Below, piece after piece: positions 25,005-34,259 of a stretch of 64,000 nucleotides of DNA. Positions within the stretch are counted from its first letter, which is position 1, and the number at the start of each line of letters is the position of its first letter. Under the pieces are notes generated by a model. The model was not told the DNA's origin, made no database searches, and saw only the letters and a program-made list of their open reading frames with translations. The position numbers were made by a program, and so were the translations under genes. This stretch comes from UBA1764 sp045616685 (GTDB lineage: Bacteria; Bacillota; Clostridia; Peptostreptococcales; Anaerovoracaceae): assembly GCA_045616685.1 (NCBI GenBank), contig JAZLHF010000004.1, forward strand, positions 1-64,000, written 5' to 3'.

Positions 25005-26017
25005 TGTTGTACCTCCTCTTCATCATGAATATCTCCGACAAGTTCTTCCAAAATATTTTCAACAGTAATAATACCTATTACCTGGCCGGCGCCATTCTTT
25101 ACAAAGGCCATATGTGTCCTATGCGCAGAAAGGTCTGGTAAAATATCATCAATTGGAAGGCTAGCAGGAATGTAATATGGCTTATCAAGCATAGAGTTTG
25201 ATTTAAGCATCTTTCTTCCTCTAACCTTTGCCTTAAGGAATTTTCTAATGTGTAACACACCTTTGATATTTCCATTGGCATCCATAACTGGAAATCTTGA
25301 ATAGTGATGCGTGCTAATTATTTCATCAATTTCTTCTTCGCTCATAGAATCACTTATTGTTACCACTCTATCCCAAGGTTCTAAAATATCCTTAGCTGTA
25401 GTCTCTGTGAATTCCAACGCTGACTGAAGAAGTTCTGTTGTCTCTTCGTTTATTTCATCTTCCTCATCAATATTTTCAATGATATCGTTAAACTCTTCTT
25501 CTGTAACCGTTAAATCTTCATCTTCTGCTGCAGGAAACAGTTTTGCAATCAAAGATGTAATCGCTGTGAACACAAAACTGATAGGTTTAAGCAACTTCAT
25601 ACAAGCTATTAATGATGGTGCAATAATTGGAGCTAATTTTTCACTGCAAGCCTTTGCATATGATTTAGGGATCATTTCCGCGAAGATAAAAACAATGAAT
25701 GTGATAACAAAGGTAGTAATAGTGACTCCTGTGTTACCCCAGATTTTAGAAGCGAAAAGCGTTGCAACTGCAGAACATGCAATATGCATGATGTTATTTC
25801 CTATTAGTAGAGTTGTCAGCGCATCATCAAAATTGTCCAGAACAAACAACACCTTTTGTGCACGCTTATCTCCATCATCTGCATCAGAGATCATACGTAT
25901 CCTATTAACGGACGCAAGACTTGTTTCTGCTGCCGCAAAATACGCTCCTCCTAAAAGAAACAACACTATATAAATCAAATATGATAACGGAATTGTGGAA
26001 ATACTTCCAGTGTCCAT
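25001..26017 (-). CDS. CNNM/CorC-type membrane protein lacking the CorC_HlyC domain
   Basis: A 338-residue paralogue of the next gene. It has the DUF21/CNNM membrane domain (AAAETSLASVNRIRM near residue 30, then IFAEMIPKSYAKA) and a CBS pair (about 200-325) ending in ILEELVGDIHDEEE, where the chain stops without the C-terminal CorC_HlyC domain. AAAGAGGTGA lies ahead of the ATG. The two adjacent CNNM genes of different architecture, coupled by a four-base overlap, may form a heteromer. Confidence 0.88.
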   Translation of the reverse strand: MDTGSISTIPLSYLIYIVLFLLGGAYFAAAETSLASVNRIRMISDADDGDKRAQKVLFVLDNFDDALTTLLIGNNIMHIACSAVATLFASKIWGNTGVTITTFVITFIVFIFAEMIPKSYAKACSEKLAPIIAPSLIACMKLLKPISFVFTAITSLIAKLFPAAEDEDLTVTEEEFNDIIENIDEEDEINEETTELLQSALEFTETTAKDILEPWDRVVTISDSMSEEEIDEIISTHHYSRFPVMDANGNIKGVLHIRKFLKAKVRGRKMLKSNSMLDKPYYIPASLPIDDILPDLSAHRTHMAFVKNGAGQVIGIITVENILEELVGDIHDEEEVQQ

Positions 26018-26053
26018 TTGGACAAAATCACCTCTTTCTTAAGTTTAATGCAT

Positions 26054-27403
26054 CTATTGTACCACAGATTTGTATTTTGTGTGTACCACATAATAAACTA
26101 CCATGCCGCCACTTGCCAAAGCCCAAGAGATTGGATAGCACCACGAAAGACATGTCAGTGTAGGTCTTTCAACAAATATTGTATACAGCCATATTGTTCT
26201 AAATATGCAAACACTGAAGAACACAATAACAAACGGAACTTTCGTGCTTCCTTCGCCACGAAGAGCTCCAGATAAAATTTCATTAATAGTCCAAATCCAA
26301 TAAATTGGGCCGAAGAAGTATACGATATCAAGCGTACATTCAATTACATCTGGATTAGAATCAAAAAGTGGAATTAAAGCTTCTGAAGTAATCAAAAGTA
26401 GCCCGCAAAACGCAAAACTAAGACCCATGAATAATACAAATGAAATCTTAACGCCTTTCTTCATTCTGTCAAAGTCACCCTTGCCATAGTTTTGCCCGAC
26501 AAAATTGCATATTGTCGTATTAACTGAACTCATAAGGCCCCAGAAGAATGCATCTAGTTTACCCTCAACCGCCCAAGAAGCAACAACTATTGTGCCAAGA
26601 GAGTTTACTCCAGCCTGAGCAATAATATTTGTTACACTGTACATAAGGCTTTGAATGCCGATAGGAATACCAATTTCGAGAATTCGATGCAAATAATTTC
26701 TATCAATCTTAAGTTCACTAATTCTTACACCATAGTTCTCGTCTTTAGACTTAATTAGCTTATAAAAAACGAGAACACAGCTAGCGCCCTGAGCTAAAAC
26801 TGTAGCATAAGCTGCTCCGGCAACGCCCATATTAAACGCGCAAACAAATAAGAGATCCACAAAGATGTTCATAACCGAACTGATTGCAAGATACACGAAT
26901 GGGCTTCTGGAGTCGCCTACTGCTCGAAGAATACTAGCGCCCATGTTGTACATAATTTGGAACAATACTCCGATAAAGATTATGCGAAGGTAAGTAATTG
27001 AATCTGGCATTGTATCTTCCGGAGTCTTCATCCAAGTTAAAAGCTGCGGAGTAAGAATAAATCCAATTATGCTAATAACGACTCCCAAAATTGTTGTAAA
27101 TACAATAGAAGTATGGACGGCTTTACCAAGCGCGTTATCATTGTTTGCACCAAAAAACTGCGCGACAAGAACAGATCCGCCGTTTGTTAAGCCTATAAAA
27201 AATGTAATTAGGGCATAAGCAATTAAGGATGCTGATCCACCTACTGCAGCTAATGCAATCGTGCCAACATACTTTCCAACAATTAAACCATCTACTGCAT
27301 TGTAAAGCTGCTGAAAAATTGTTCCTGCAGCCAGCGGTAAAAAGTACAGGATAAGCTTTTTCCAAATATTTCCTTGTGTAAGATCCTTGCTATTTCTTTG
27401 CAT
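26054..27403 (-). CDS. MATE-family efflux transporter
   Basis: A 449-residue multidrug-and-toxin extrusion type carrier with about twelve membrane helices in two related halves. The first helix contains FLPLAAGTIFQQLYNAVDGLIVGKYVG, which fits the family pattern of an amphipathic start and a VD/NxxDxxxVG-like turn. It follows a second MATE gene by five bases on the same transcript. Substrate is unknown. Confidence 0.9.
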   Translation of the reverse strand: MQRNSKDLTQGNIWKKLILYFLPLAAGTIFQQLYNAVDGLIVGKYVGTIALAAVGGSASLIAYALITFFIGLTNGGSVLVAQFFGANNDNALGKAVHTSIVFTTILGVVISIIGFILTPQLLTWMKTPEDTMPDSITYLRIIFIGVLFQIMYNMGASILRAVGDSRSPFVYLAISSVMNIFVDLLFVCAFNMGVAGAAYATVLAQGASCVLVFYKLIKSKDENYGVRISELKIDRNYLHRILEIGIPIGIQSLMYSVTNIIAQAGVNSLGTIVVASWAVEGKLDAFFWGLMSSVNTTICNFVGQNYGKGDFDRMKKGVKISFVLFMGLSFAFCGLLLITSEALIPLFDSNPDVIECTLDIVYFFGPIYWIWTINEILSGALRGEGSTKVPFVIVFFSVCIFRTIWLYTIFVERPTLTCLSWCYPISWALASGGMVVYYVVHTKYKSVVQ

Positions 27404-27408
27404 CTTTC

Positions 27409-28782
27409 TTAAGCAGAAACATGGATGTTTCTTGCGACATACTTTCTAAATACAATTGCAGTTATTACTGCACCTATTAAATCGCCAGCGGCCTGAGCCC
27501 ATGCAAGCCCATTTGCCCCAATAAAATAATTCAAAACATAAAGTGCCGGAATACAGAATCCTACATATCTAACAACTGACAGCCAGAATGTGTGTTTACC
27601 TGAGCCAACTCCTTGGAAGAAATGAATCATATAAAAGTTCAAAAACATAAATATTGAAGCAACTGCCCTCCTTCTAAGGAAGGCTGCTCCAAGAAGCACT
27701 GTTTCAGGATCATTAATAAAGAATCTTGTAAATGCTGGAGCAAAGGCTTCATATAAGGCAATGCTAATTGCACTGATAACAAGGCCTCTTCTTCTTGCCA
27801 CCTTAACATAGTCAAGCATTCTATCATAGCGCTGAGCAGCATAGTTATATGCGACAAGTGGAGTCATGCCCATACAAAGACCTACGCATGTATTAAGCGA
27901 GAATCTTTCAATCTTTATTGTCATGCCAATAGCAGCTACTGCTTTGTCTCCATATGGAGCCATGAGTTTGTTAAGCAGCATATTGTTAATATCAAATAGT
28001 AATGTTGTTGCAGCAGATGGGAAGCCTACAGCAAATATCGTTGCAATGTTTCGTTTGTTTGGAAGCCCATCCTTTAGGCTGAAGCCAAGAGGGGTAGAAT
28101 TTTTGAGCTTAAGGTAAGTAATGATAAAGTAAACCACTACCACACAATTAGAGAACATTGTTGCGACCCCAGCGCCAATAACTTCCATTCCTTCAGGAAG
28201 AACAAAAAACATCAAGATTGGGTCTAAAACGATATTGATGATTCCGCCCATAGAAACTCCAAATCCAGCTTCTTTAGAGTGTCCAACGCTTCGAAGAAGA
28301 TTAGACATTGTGCTCATAAGAACCGTTGGAATTCCTCCAAGAACAACAATGCACATCATATACTGTTTGGTGAACAAATATGCATCTTCGCTTGTTCCGA
28401 GAAACTTGAGCAGTGGATTCATAAAAACAAAACAAAGCATCGAATAGATGAATCCCATAATAAGCGCAATATAGACGCTAAGAGACGCAACTTTCCTTGC
28501 TTCGTCTTCTCTATAGACCCCCATTAGACGAGATACTAAACTTCCACCACCCGTACCTGACACAATGGCTACCGGAGCAGTCATTGCAAAAATCGGAAAA
28601 GTAAGAGAAGTTGCAGTAATCATCAATGGATTATTAACTCTTCCAATAAAGAAAGTGTCTGCAATATTATAAATTAAAGTGATTAGCTGGCCTGCAATTG
28701 CAGGAAGAGCTAATTCTGTCAACGATTTACCTATTGGCAAATCTTCGAATATTTCTTTTGTACTATATTTTGACTCTAACAT
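27409..28782 (-). CDS. MATE-family efflux transporter
   Basis: A second MATE carrier, about 457 residues. LALPAIAGQLITLIYNIADTFFIGRVN at about 27-53 is the typical first-helix signature. The halves are related to, but clearly different from, the downstream MATE gene, so this is not a recent duplication. I use ATG 28782; an upstream GTG (28794) would run into the 3' end of the neighbouring structured RNA. No ribosome-binding site is visible, and a T-run ends four bases before the ATG. Confidence 0.9.
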   Translation of the reverse strand: MLESKYSTKEIFEDLPIGKSLTELALPAIAGQLITLIYNIADTFFIGRVNNPLMITATSLTFPIFAMTAPVAIVSGTGGGSLVSRLMGVYREDEARKVASLSVYIALIMGFIYSMLCFVFMNPLLKFLGTSEDAYLFTKQYMMCIVVLGGIPTVLMSTMSNLLRSVGHSKEAGFGVSMGGIINIVLDPILMFFVLPEGMEVIGAGVATMFSNCVVVVYFIITYLKLKNSTPLGFSLKDGLPNKRNIATIFAVGFPSAATTLLFDINNMLLNKLMAPYGDKAVAAIGMTIKIERFSLNTCVGLCMGMTPLVAYNYAAQRYDRMLDYVKVARRRGLVISAISIALYEAFAPAFTRFFINDPETVLLGAAFLRRRAVASIFMFLNFYMIHFFQGVGSGKHTFWLSVVRYVGFCIPALYVLNYFIGANGLAWAQAAGDLIGAVITAIVFRKYVARNIHVSA

Positions 28783-28785
28783 ACT

Positions 28786-28958
28786 AAAAAACACACCCTA
28801 GCTGACTAGGTCTTTGACCCCACACTCGCCTTTATCGGATTTTCCGAGGACTTACTTCTAAGCTATGCCATGATCACGCATGCCTCTTGCTATGCGCTTA
28901 CGTGGGTCCTTTTGCCCATAGCTGGCTTGGACTTGCAACCTCAGGCCTAGAGTGTATT
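28786..28958 (-). ncRNA. Structured RNA, probable 6S RNA
   Basis: About 165 bases of GC-richer, non-coding sequence. The ends pair over nine bases (28793-28801 with 28947-28955). Inside, AGCTATG pairs with CATAGCT (28861-28867 with 28917-28923), and a TCGGA/TCCGA hairpin lies on the 3' side of the central region. One long closed rod with a central open region and a small 3' hairpin is the 6S RNA plan. The minus-strand 3' end has a short CCTAG/CTAGG hairpin and six T. A cis-regulatory element for the following MATE gene is the main alternative. I cannot confirm conserved 6S bases by eye. Confidence 0.55.
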
Positions 28959-28974
28959 TACCTATATAAATGAA

Positions 28975-29565
28975 TTAGTAACCTAATTCCTCATCTACAA
29001 TAATAATTTCAAATATCTTAAATGATGTTGGTTTCTTCCAAAGAACTGATAAAGACTTGCAAATTCTTTCGGGGCTATTACAGTTATAGCATTTGTCAGC
29101 CTTCGCAGCACAAGGAGTCTTTCTGTTTAATCTTTGTGCATTCTTTGGAGCAGCAATGTTCCTTGCTCTCCAAAGTGCCTTGTCATAATCTTCGGCAATT
29201 TTATTTAAACCAACAATCATATAATATTCATCATGGCCGAATGACATTGAGGCAACTCTATTTCCCGTGCCGTCAATGTTAATAATCTCACCTGTTTCTG
29301 CAATCCCGTTTGCTGAAGAAATATAAACTTCAGCTTTTGCAGCATCAACAGTTGAACCATCATGCCAATGATGACAAATTGTATTATGTGATCCAAGCAA
29401 ATCGATAAGTCCGATTGCTTCAACAGTCATTGAACCACCAAATCCAACAGTTTTTCCATCAATCTTTTTGTTTAAATATTCAGCAGCTTCTTTTCCTGTA
29501 GCAAAATGAGATACTGTAAAACCATTGTTCGTAAGATTGGCAGTAAGTTTTTCTAAATCGTACAT
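28975..29565 (-). CDS. LUD-domain protein
   Basis: A 196-residue LutC/YkgG-like LUD domain. The GFGGSMTVEAIGL motif near residue 41 and NIDGTGNRVASMSFG in the middle are typical. LUD proteins are linked to lactate oxidation in the LutABC system, but stand-alone members of this length in clostridia have no settled role. A C-terminal CYNCNSPERIC segment may bind metal. AGGAGG precedes the ATG. It overlaps murI by 13 bases and is the last gene of the long operon. Confidence 0.85.
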   Translation of the reverse strand: MYDLEKLTANLTNNGFTVSHFATGKEAAEYLNKKIDGKTVGFGGSMTVEAIGLIDLLGSHNTICHHWHDGSTVDAAKAEVYISSANGIAETGEIINIDGTGNRVASMSFGHDEYYMIVGLNKIAEDYDKALWRARNIAAPKNAQRLNRKTPCAAKADKCYNCNSPERICKSLSVLWKKPTSFKIFEIIIVDEELGY

Positions 29566-30272
29566 TGCATCCTCCTGACAATATCATCAAACACTCGAGT
29601 CTTTGAACTCGAAATAAACTCATCTTCCTCTGCTTTATGTTCTGCGAGTAAATTAGCTTCAGTTAAAACCTGCTTTGTCCTTTCAGCCAAAGCTTCAGCA
29701 GGATCTATAATTGAAAGACTCGGATAAAGTCTTTTAATATCATCTTTGATAAATGGATAGTGAGTGCACCCCAAAATTAATGCATCTAAGTCTTTTACAA
29801 ACTCATCCAGATTGTTTTTAATAATTTCATCTGGCACTTTCCCATCTCTTTCGATAAATGGCACAAAGTCCGGAGTAGCCTTAGCCTTAAATGGATATGC
29901 TCTAGATTTTACAGTTGCCTGAGTCGCGATCAACCCAATCTTCTTTCCGGTATAATTTTTATTAGCAGTTTCAATCGCAGGTTGAATAATTCCGATAATA
30001 GGAACATCGAATCTTGCCTTAAGAGCTGGCAATGCTACAGCAGTAATTGTATTGCAAGCAATCGATAAAGATTTACATCCTTTTGCTATCAGTACTTCAG
30101 CGACATCAATTGAAAACTCTATAATTTGTTCTGCATTGCGGCTACCATAAGGGGCACGTGCAGTATCCCCAAAATATATAATTTTTTCATTTGGAAGTGC
30201 TTTTTTAATAGCAGGCACACAAGAGAGTCCGCCTACTCCACTATCAAACACTCCAATTGGGTTACTATTCAT
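29553..30272 (-). CDS. murI: Glutamate racemase
   Basis: MurI makes D-glutamate for peptidoglycan. The 239-residue chain is slightly short of the usual 260. Motifs: GVFDSGVGGLS at the N terminus, YFGDTARAPYGSR, the first catalytic Cys in IACNTITA and the second in LGCTHYPF. It overlaps the EamA transporter gene by 8 bases and the LUD gene by 13 bases. Confidence 0.94.
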   Translation of the reverse strand: MNSNPIGVFDSGVGGLSCVPAIKKALPNEKIIYFGDTARAPYGSRNAEQIIEFSIDVAEVLIAKGCKSLSIACNTITAVALPALKARFDVPIIGIIQPAIETANKNYTGKKIGLIATQATVKSRAYPFKAKATPDFVPFIERDGKVPDEIIKNNLDEFVKDLDALILGCTHYPFIKDDIKRLYPSLSIIDPAEALAERTKQVLTEANLLAEHKAEEDEFISSSKTRVFDDIVRRMQCTI

Positions 30273-31119
30273 CTTTTGTACTTAAAATACACCAAATTGT
30301 AACTGTGACTATAACGATAACTCCGCCAATTATGCTAAGAATCCCCGGAATTTCATTGGCAAAAAGTGCAACCCATACAGGATTCAAAAGAGGCTCCATA
30401 GCGCCAAGAAGCGAACATGCAAATGGTGGGCAAGTCTTAGCCGAAAGATTCAACAGAATATAAGGAATTCCAAGTTGCACTACGCCTAATATTAATAGGC
30501 AAATAAAAGCCCTTCCATCAAGATGATTCTCTGTAAATGAGAGAAAAGGAATTCCTACCATTGCTGTTAGAATGTGACCCATTAATGTTCCGTTGATTCT
30601 ATCTATATCACCGCTATTGCCAAGGCATATATACATTACACCCATCATAAGGCCAGCAAAAATGGCGATAAAGTTTCCAAGAAGTTTTCCGCTTTCAAGA
30701 CCGTTAAAAAAGCAAAGCGCAATTCCGATTAAAGTCACTAATGCAGCTAATGCATCTCTTCTCTTAAGTTTTTCTTTAAAGAGGATCCAATTTAGAAGCA
30801 TAATCCAAACCGGAGTTGTAAATTGTAACACAATTGCATTTGCCGCAGTTGTTAGTTTGTTTGAGACAACAAAGGCAAAGAATAGCATGCTCATGAACAT
30901 TCCTGTAGTAATTACAGTTTTATTCACTCTAAATTTGATTCCCGAAATCAGCATATATATTATTGTAGTTATAGCAGCAAATAATCCTCTAAATCCTGCA
31001 ATAACAAAACCGTTGCCGTCAACAAGTTTAATAAATAAACCCGCGATGCTCCAAAGGCTTGCACACAACAACATCTCAAATATGCCAACTGTTTGAGGTT
31101 TTATATTTTTTAGTGTCAT
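30265..31119 (-). CDS. EamA/DMT-family transporter
   Basis: A 284-residue carrier with ten membrane helices in two EamA repeats. The first repeat begins ASLWSIAGLFIKLVDGNGFVIAGFR and the second contains LLGAMEPLLNPVWVALFANE near the C terminus, both family-typical. Members export or import small metabolites such as amino acids or nucleosides. Substrate unknown. It lies between malQ (7 bases) and murI (8-base overlap). Confidence 0.9.
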   Translation of the reverse strand: MTLKNIKPQTVGIFEMLLCASLWSIAGLFIKLVDGNGFVIAGFRGLFAAITTIIYMLISGIKFRVNKTVITTGMFMSMLFFAFVVSNKLTTAANAIVLQFTTPVWIMLLNWILFKEKLKRRDALAALVTLIGIALCFFNGLESGKLLGNFIAIFAGLMMGVMYICLGNSGDIDRINGTLMGHILTAMVGIPFLSFTENHLDGRAFICLLILGVVQLGIPYILLNLSAKTCPPFACSLLGAMEPLLNPVWVALFANEIPGILSIIGGVIVIVTVTIWCILSTKDE

Positions 31120-31125
31120 ATCAAG

Positions 31126-32493
31126 CTATTTTCTACCATACATATCAGTCAAGTAAGCAATCTTTTCTGATAATTCTTTTGTGAGCTGATCCTTAAGAAC
31201 TCTAAACGTCCAATTGCCAAGTGCTTCGCCTGGCATATTAGTTCTCGATTCTTTACCAAGGCCTAAGAAATCTTGCATCTGGGCAACAAAGAGACTAGCA
31301 GTTGATGCCATACCAACTTTAATAATTCCCCAGTTAATGTTTTCTTTATCGCAATTGCAATAATCCATTGCAAATTTTAGTTCTTCTGGTTTTGCTTCAT
31401 CTGCCCACTGCATAATTGGAGCGTTGTCATGCGTTCCAACATAGCAAATGCAGTTTTGATCGACATAGTTATGTGGAAGATATGAACTTCTTGCCTCTGG
31501 ATCAAATGCAAATTCAAGCACTTTCATACCTGGAAGACCAGATTCTCTAAGAAGGCTCCTTACACTTTCGGTTAAAATACCTAAATCCTCTGCAATAAAG
31601 TGTTCCTTGCCAAACCAATTGCAAACAACATCAACAAAACTCATCCCTGGGCCTTGAATCCAGCGTCCAGTCTTTGCCGTCTTAGAACCATACGGAACAG
31701 CCCAAAAGCTATCAAAACCTCTAAAGTGATCGATTCTTACTACATCAAAAAGACGAAGTGTTCCATCTATTCTTCTAATCCACCAGCCAAAGCCATCATT
31801 TCTCATAGCATCCCAGTTATAAAGTGGATTTCCCCAAAGCTGACCCTCTTCATTAAAATAATCAGGCGGGACTCCGGCGACTTCTGTTGGAACGTTTTTC
31901 TCGTCAAGCAAGAAATACTGTGGCTCTGCATAAACATCAGCAGAATCAAGTGGAACATAAACAGGAACATCACCAATAAGTTTTATTCCTTTTGTATTTG
32001 CATATTCTTTAAGCTTTTCCCACTGCTTGTAGAAATGAAACTGAACGAACTTATAGAACTCTTCCGGCTCGCCTTCTTTATTAGACATAAATTTTGCATA
32101 AGCGTCGAGCCAAGGCGCATCAAAATAGTAATCATCGTTGTTACATTCGAATGCATATTTTAAAGCTTTCATTCTTCCGTCATAAAGCTTTACATAATCA
32201 ATCTGCGAAGGATTGTTTCCAAAGTCAACAGAATTTAAATCAAACCCATCAAGAAGACCTTCTTCTTTTAATATGTCTAAATCAACAAAAACAGGATTAC
32301 CTGCAAATGATGAATAGCAATAATATGGGGAATTGCCATAGCCCGTATGGTTAATCGGCAGCATCTGCCAATAGGTCTGTTTGGCATCGACTAAAAAATC
32401 TATGAAATTGTAAGCTTCTTTACCCAAACTACCACATCCATAATTTGAAGGAAGGGAGAAAACAGGAAGAAGTATTCCGCTTGATCTTTCCAT
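31126..32493 (-). CDS. malQ: 4-alpha-glucanotransferase (GH77, amylomaltase)
   Basis: MalQ moves maltosyl and longer units between alpha-1,4-glucans. The 455-residue length is a little under the usual 490-500. The catalytic nucleophile is the Asp of VRIDHFRGF, the acid/base is the Glu of AEDLG, and the third acid is in YVGTHDN. The start GILLPVFSLPSNYGCGSLG is the standard substrate-site opening. Its ATG shares one base with the rnmV stop. No other glycogen or maltose gene is nearby, so its placement here seems incidental. Confidence 0.95.
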   Translation of the reverse strand: MERSSGILLPVFSLPSNYGCGSLGKEAYNFIDFLVDAKQTYWQMLPINHTGYGNSPYYCYSSFAGNPVFVDLDILKEEGLLDGFDLNSVDFGNNPSQIDYVKLYDGRMKALKYAFECNNDDYYFDAPWLDAYAKFMSNKEGEPEEFYKFVQFHFYKQWEKLKEYANTKGIKLIGDVPVYVPLDSADVYAEPQYFLLDEKNVPTEVAGVPPDYFNEEGQLWGNPLYNWDAMRNDGFGWWIRRIDGTLRLFDVVRIDHFRGFDSFWAVPYGSKTAKTGRWIQGPGMSFVDVVCNWFGKEHFIAEDLGILTESVRSLLRESGLPGMKVLEFAFDPEARSSYLPHNYVDQNCICYVGTHDNAPIMQWADEAKPEELKFAMDYCNCDKENINWGIIKVGMASTASLFVAQMQDFLGLGKESRTNMPGEALGNWTFRVLKDQLTKELSEKIAYLTDMYGRK

Positions 32494-33008
32494 TATCTTA
32501 ATAAGTTCTCATCAATATTCATGTAATTTAATTTCTTTAAAAAGCTCTTAGCATTCCCAAAGCCAATGCCCAGTTTCGCGCCAAGTTCTTCACGTCTTTT
32601 AGCACTATCAGGACCGCCAGAGAGCCCAAGCCTATCCATGTCTGCCATAGTATAACGATTAGTCCCACCAACGCTTGCAGCCGCAACATTTAAAGACGCC
32701 ACTATGGCCTCCGGCTTTGCATTTTCTATTCCAATATCGCCATCTTTTAAGGCTTGCTCTTTAGTTAAAAAAGCTTGCTTTGCATTAGGACAAACACTTA
32801 ATATTTTTTCTCTAATCTTTTGCCCTGCATGGTCTGGATCAGTAAACACGATTACGCCACACGTTTCATATGCAGTTTTAATTTCGTCTAAGGTTGATTG
32901 CTTTATTCCATAGCCGTGCGTACAAATCACATTTGCATCGACTGCAGCAAGAATAGCCGCCTCATCATCTCTGCCTTCGACTACTATTGTTTCTTTAATT
33001 CTAGTCAT
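32493..33008 (-). CDS. rnmV: Ribonuclease M5 (5S rRNA maturase)
   Basis: RNase M5 processes 5S rRNA precursors in low-GC Gram-positives. The N-terminal Toprim domain has the catalytic Glu in VVEGRDDEAA and the DxD motif in FTDPDHAGQKIR. The C-terminal region (about 95-171) is the RNase M5 extension ending in SFLKKLNYM. The length of 171 is typical. It overlaps surE by 8 bases. In many Firmicutes rnmV is next to ksgA; here it is not. Confidence 0.9.
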   Translation of the reverse strand: MTRIKETIVVEGRDDEAAILAAVDANVICTHGYGIKQSTLDEIKTAYETCGVIVFTDPDHAGQKIREKILSVCPNAKQAFLTKEQALKDGDIGIENAKPEAIVASLNVAAASVGGTNRYTMADMDRLGLSGGPDSAKRREELGAKLGIGFGNAKSFLKKLNYMNIDENLLR

Positions 33009-33789
33009 TAAAACTTATATTAAGATCTCTAATACTTTGGAGCGATTTCTCGTTATATGGCATCAAGTCGATAGGAGTAAGCGTGATATAACCTTTACGT
33101 CCAACAACACAATCCCAATCTTTATCATCTTGATTTTTATAAATTTCTTCGCCATCAAATTCCATGTTAATTCCGCATGCATTTGAAAGTGTCTTTTTAT
33201 ATTCAAGCCCATAATCCATCGGGCCTTGCTTACAAACCCTTGTTCCTTTGACTTCTTCAATTGGAAGGTCCGGAACATTAACATTTAAAATTGTAGTGTA
33301 CGGTAGCTTCTTATATGCCCTTTTGATTACTTCTGGAACAATTATCGAAAAGTATTCAAAATGAGTTGGATTGTTGTCGCACACGCTAAACGCAATAGCT
33401 TGAGTGAAGCATACCGTTGCCTCTCTAGCAGCTGCAATTGTGCCACTATAGTAGACATCACTACCCCAATTTGAGCCATGGTTAATTCCAGTGCAAACCA
33501 AATCTGCCGGAGTCCCTGCCTCTTTAAGCATATAAATGCCAATTCTTGTACAGTCAGCTGGGACACCAGTGCATTCATAAGTCCACTTTACCTTTGAATT
33601 AAACTCCATTGGATTATGTGCTGTTAAATGAACCGGATCAAACAATGTTAATCCGTGTCCACAACATGAGCGCTCTTTGTCAGGTGCAATAATATAAATA
33701 TTTACATCATCAAGCTGAGCAATTAAATCAGCGAGCAGTTTAAGTCCGTATGCATCTATACCATCATCATTTGCAAGAAGTATATTCAT
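33001..33789 (-). CDS. surE: 5'/3'-nucleotidase SurE
   Basis: SurE dephosphorylates nucleoside monophosphates. The signature NILLANDDGIDAYGLKLL with the paired metal-binding Asp residues opens the protein, and SGTIAAAREA and GINHGSNWGSDVYYSGT follow as in the family. The length of 262 is normal. Its ATG shares one base with the end of the YbaK-type gene, and AAGGA lies just upstream. A nucleotidase in an NAD salvage operon could act on pyridine nucleotides, but that is inference. Confidence 0.94.
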   Translation of the reverse strand: MNILLANDDGIDAYGLKLLADLIAQLDDVNIYIIAPDKERSCCGHGLTLFDPVHLTAHNPMEFNSKVKWTYECTGVPADCTRIGIYMLKEAGTPADLVCTGINHGSNWGSDVYYSGTIAAAREATVCFTQAIAFSVCDNNPTHFEYFSIIVPEVIKRAYKKLPYTTILNVNVPDLPIEEVKGTRVCKQGPMDYGLEYKKTLSNACGINMEFDGEEIYKNQDDKDWDCVVGRKGYITLTPIDLMPYNEKSLQSIRDLNISFND

Positions 33790-34259
33790 TATTCAGGTTC
33801 CTTACATACATCAACCCAAGTGCCATCCGTTGCAGCTTCAAGATCTGCGATTGTAAAGCCTACTGCAGAATTAGTCGTTCCTGCGGCAGGAAATACCATT
33901 TCATATTTTTTTAGACTTTCATCAAGATATACTTTAACTCCCTCAGGAAGCCCGAATGGACAAACTCCTCCAACGGGATGTCCAGTAACTTCAAGCGTTT
34001 CATCAAAGCCAAGCATTTTTGCTTTGCAACCAAAATATTCCTTGTACTTGTGGTTATCAATTCTTGCAGTACCCATAATGACAATTACGATATTGCTTCC
34101 ATCTTTGAGTTGAAGAGCCATTGTCTTTGCAATTTCGCCAGGCTCTCTTCCAAGAGCGGCTGCGGCGAGCTCTACTGTCGCAGTACTTTCTTCATGAAGA
34201 ATTATTTCATTCTTAATCCCTTTTGCAGCGAAGAAATCTTGCACTTCTTTAAGTCCCAT
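33789..34259 (-). CDS. YbaK/EbsC-type aminoacyl-tRNA deacylase
   Basis: A 156-residue member of the YbaK/ProX editing superfamily, which removes misacylated amino acids from tRNA, often from tRNA-Pro. The core HPVGGVCPFGLP and GTARIDNHKYKEYFG are typical of the clostridial branch. The exact substrate (Cys-, Ala- or another misacyl-tRNA) is not readable. It follows the PAP2 gene directly and shares one base with surE. Confidence 0.85.
   Translation of the reverse strand: MGLKEVQDFFAAKGIKNEIILHEESTATVELAAAALGREPGEIAKTMALQLKDGSNIVIVIMGTARIDNHKYKEYFGCKAKMLGFDETLEVTGHPVGGVCPFGLPEGVKVYLDESLKKYEMVFPAAGTTNSAVGFTIADLEAATDGTWVDVCKEPE

Noticed and set aside
30593..31096. 167-codon plus-strand frame
   Set aside because: It lies antisense within the EamA transporter gene; its hydrophobic look mirrors the membrane-helix codons of the real gene.
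31600..32163. 187-codon plus-strand frame
   Set aside because: Antisense to malQ, whose catalytic motifs are all intact; no start signals.
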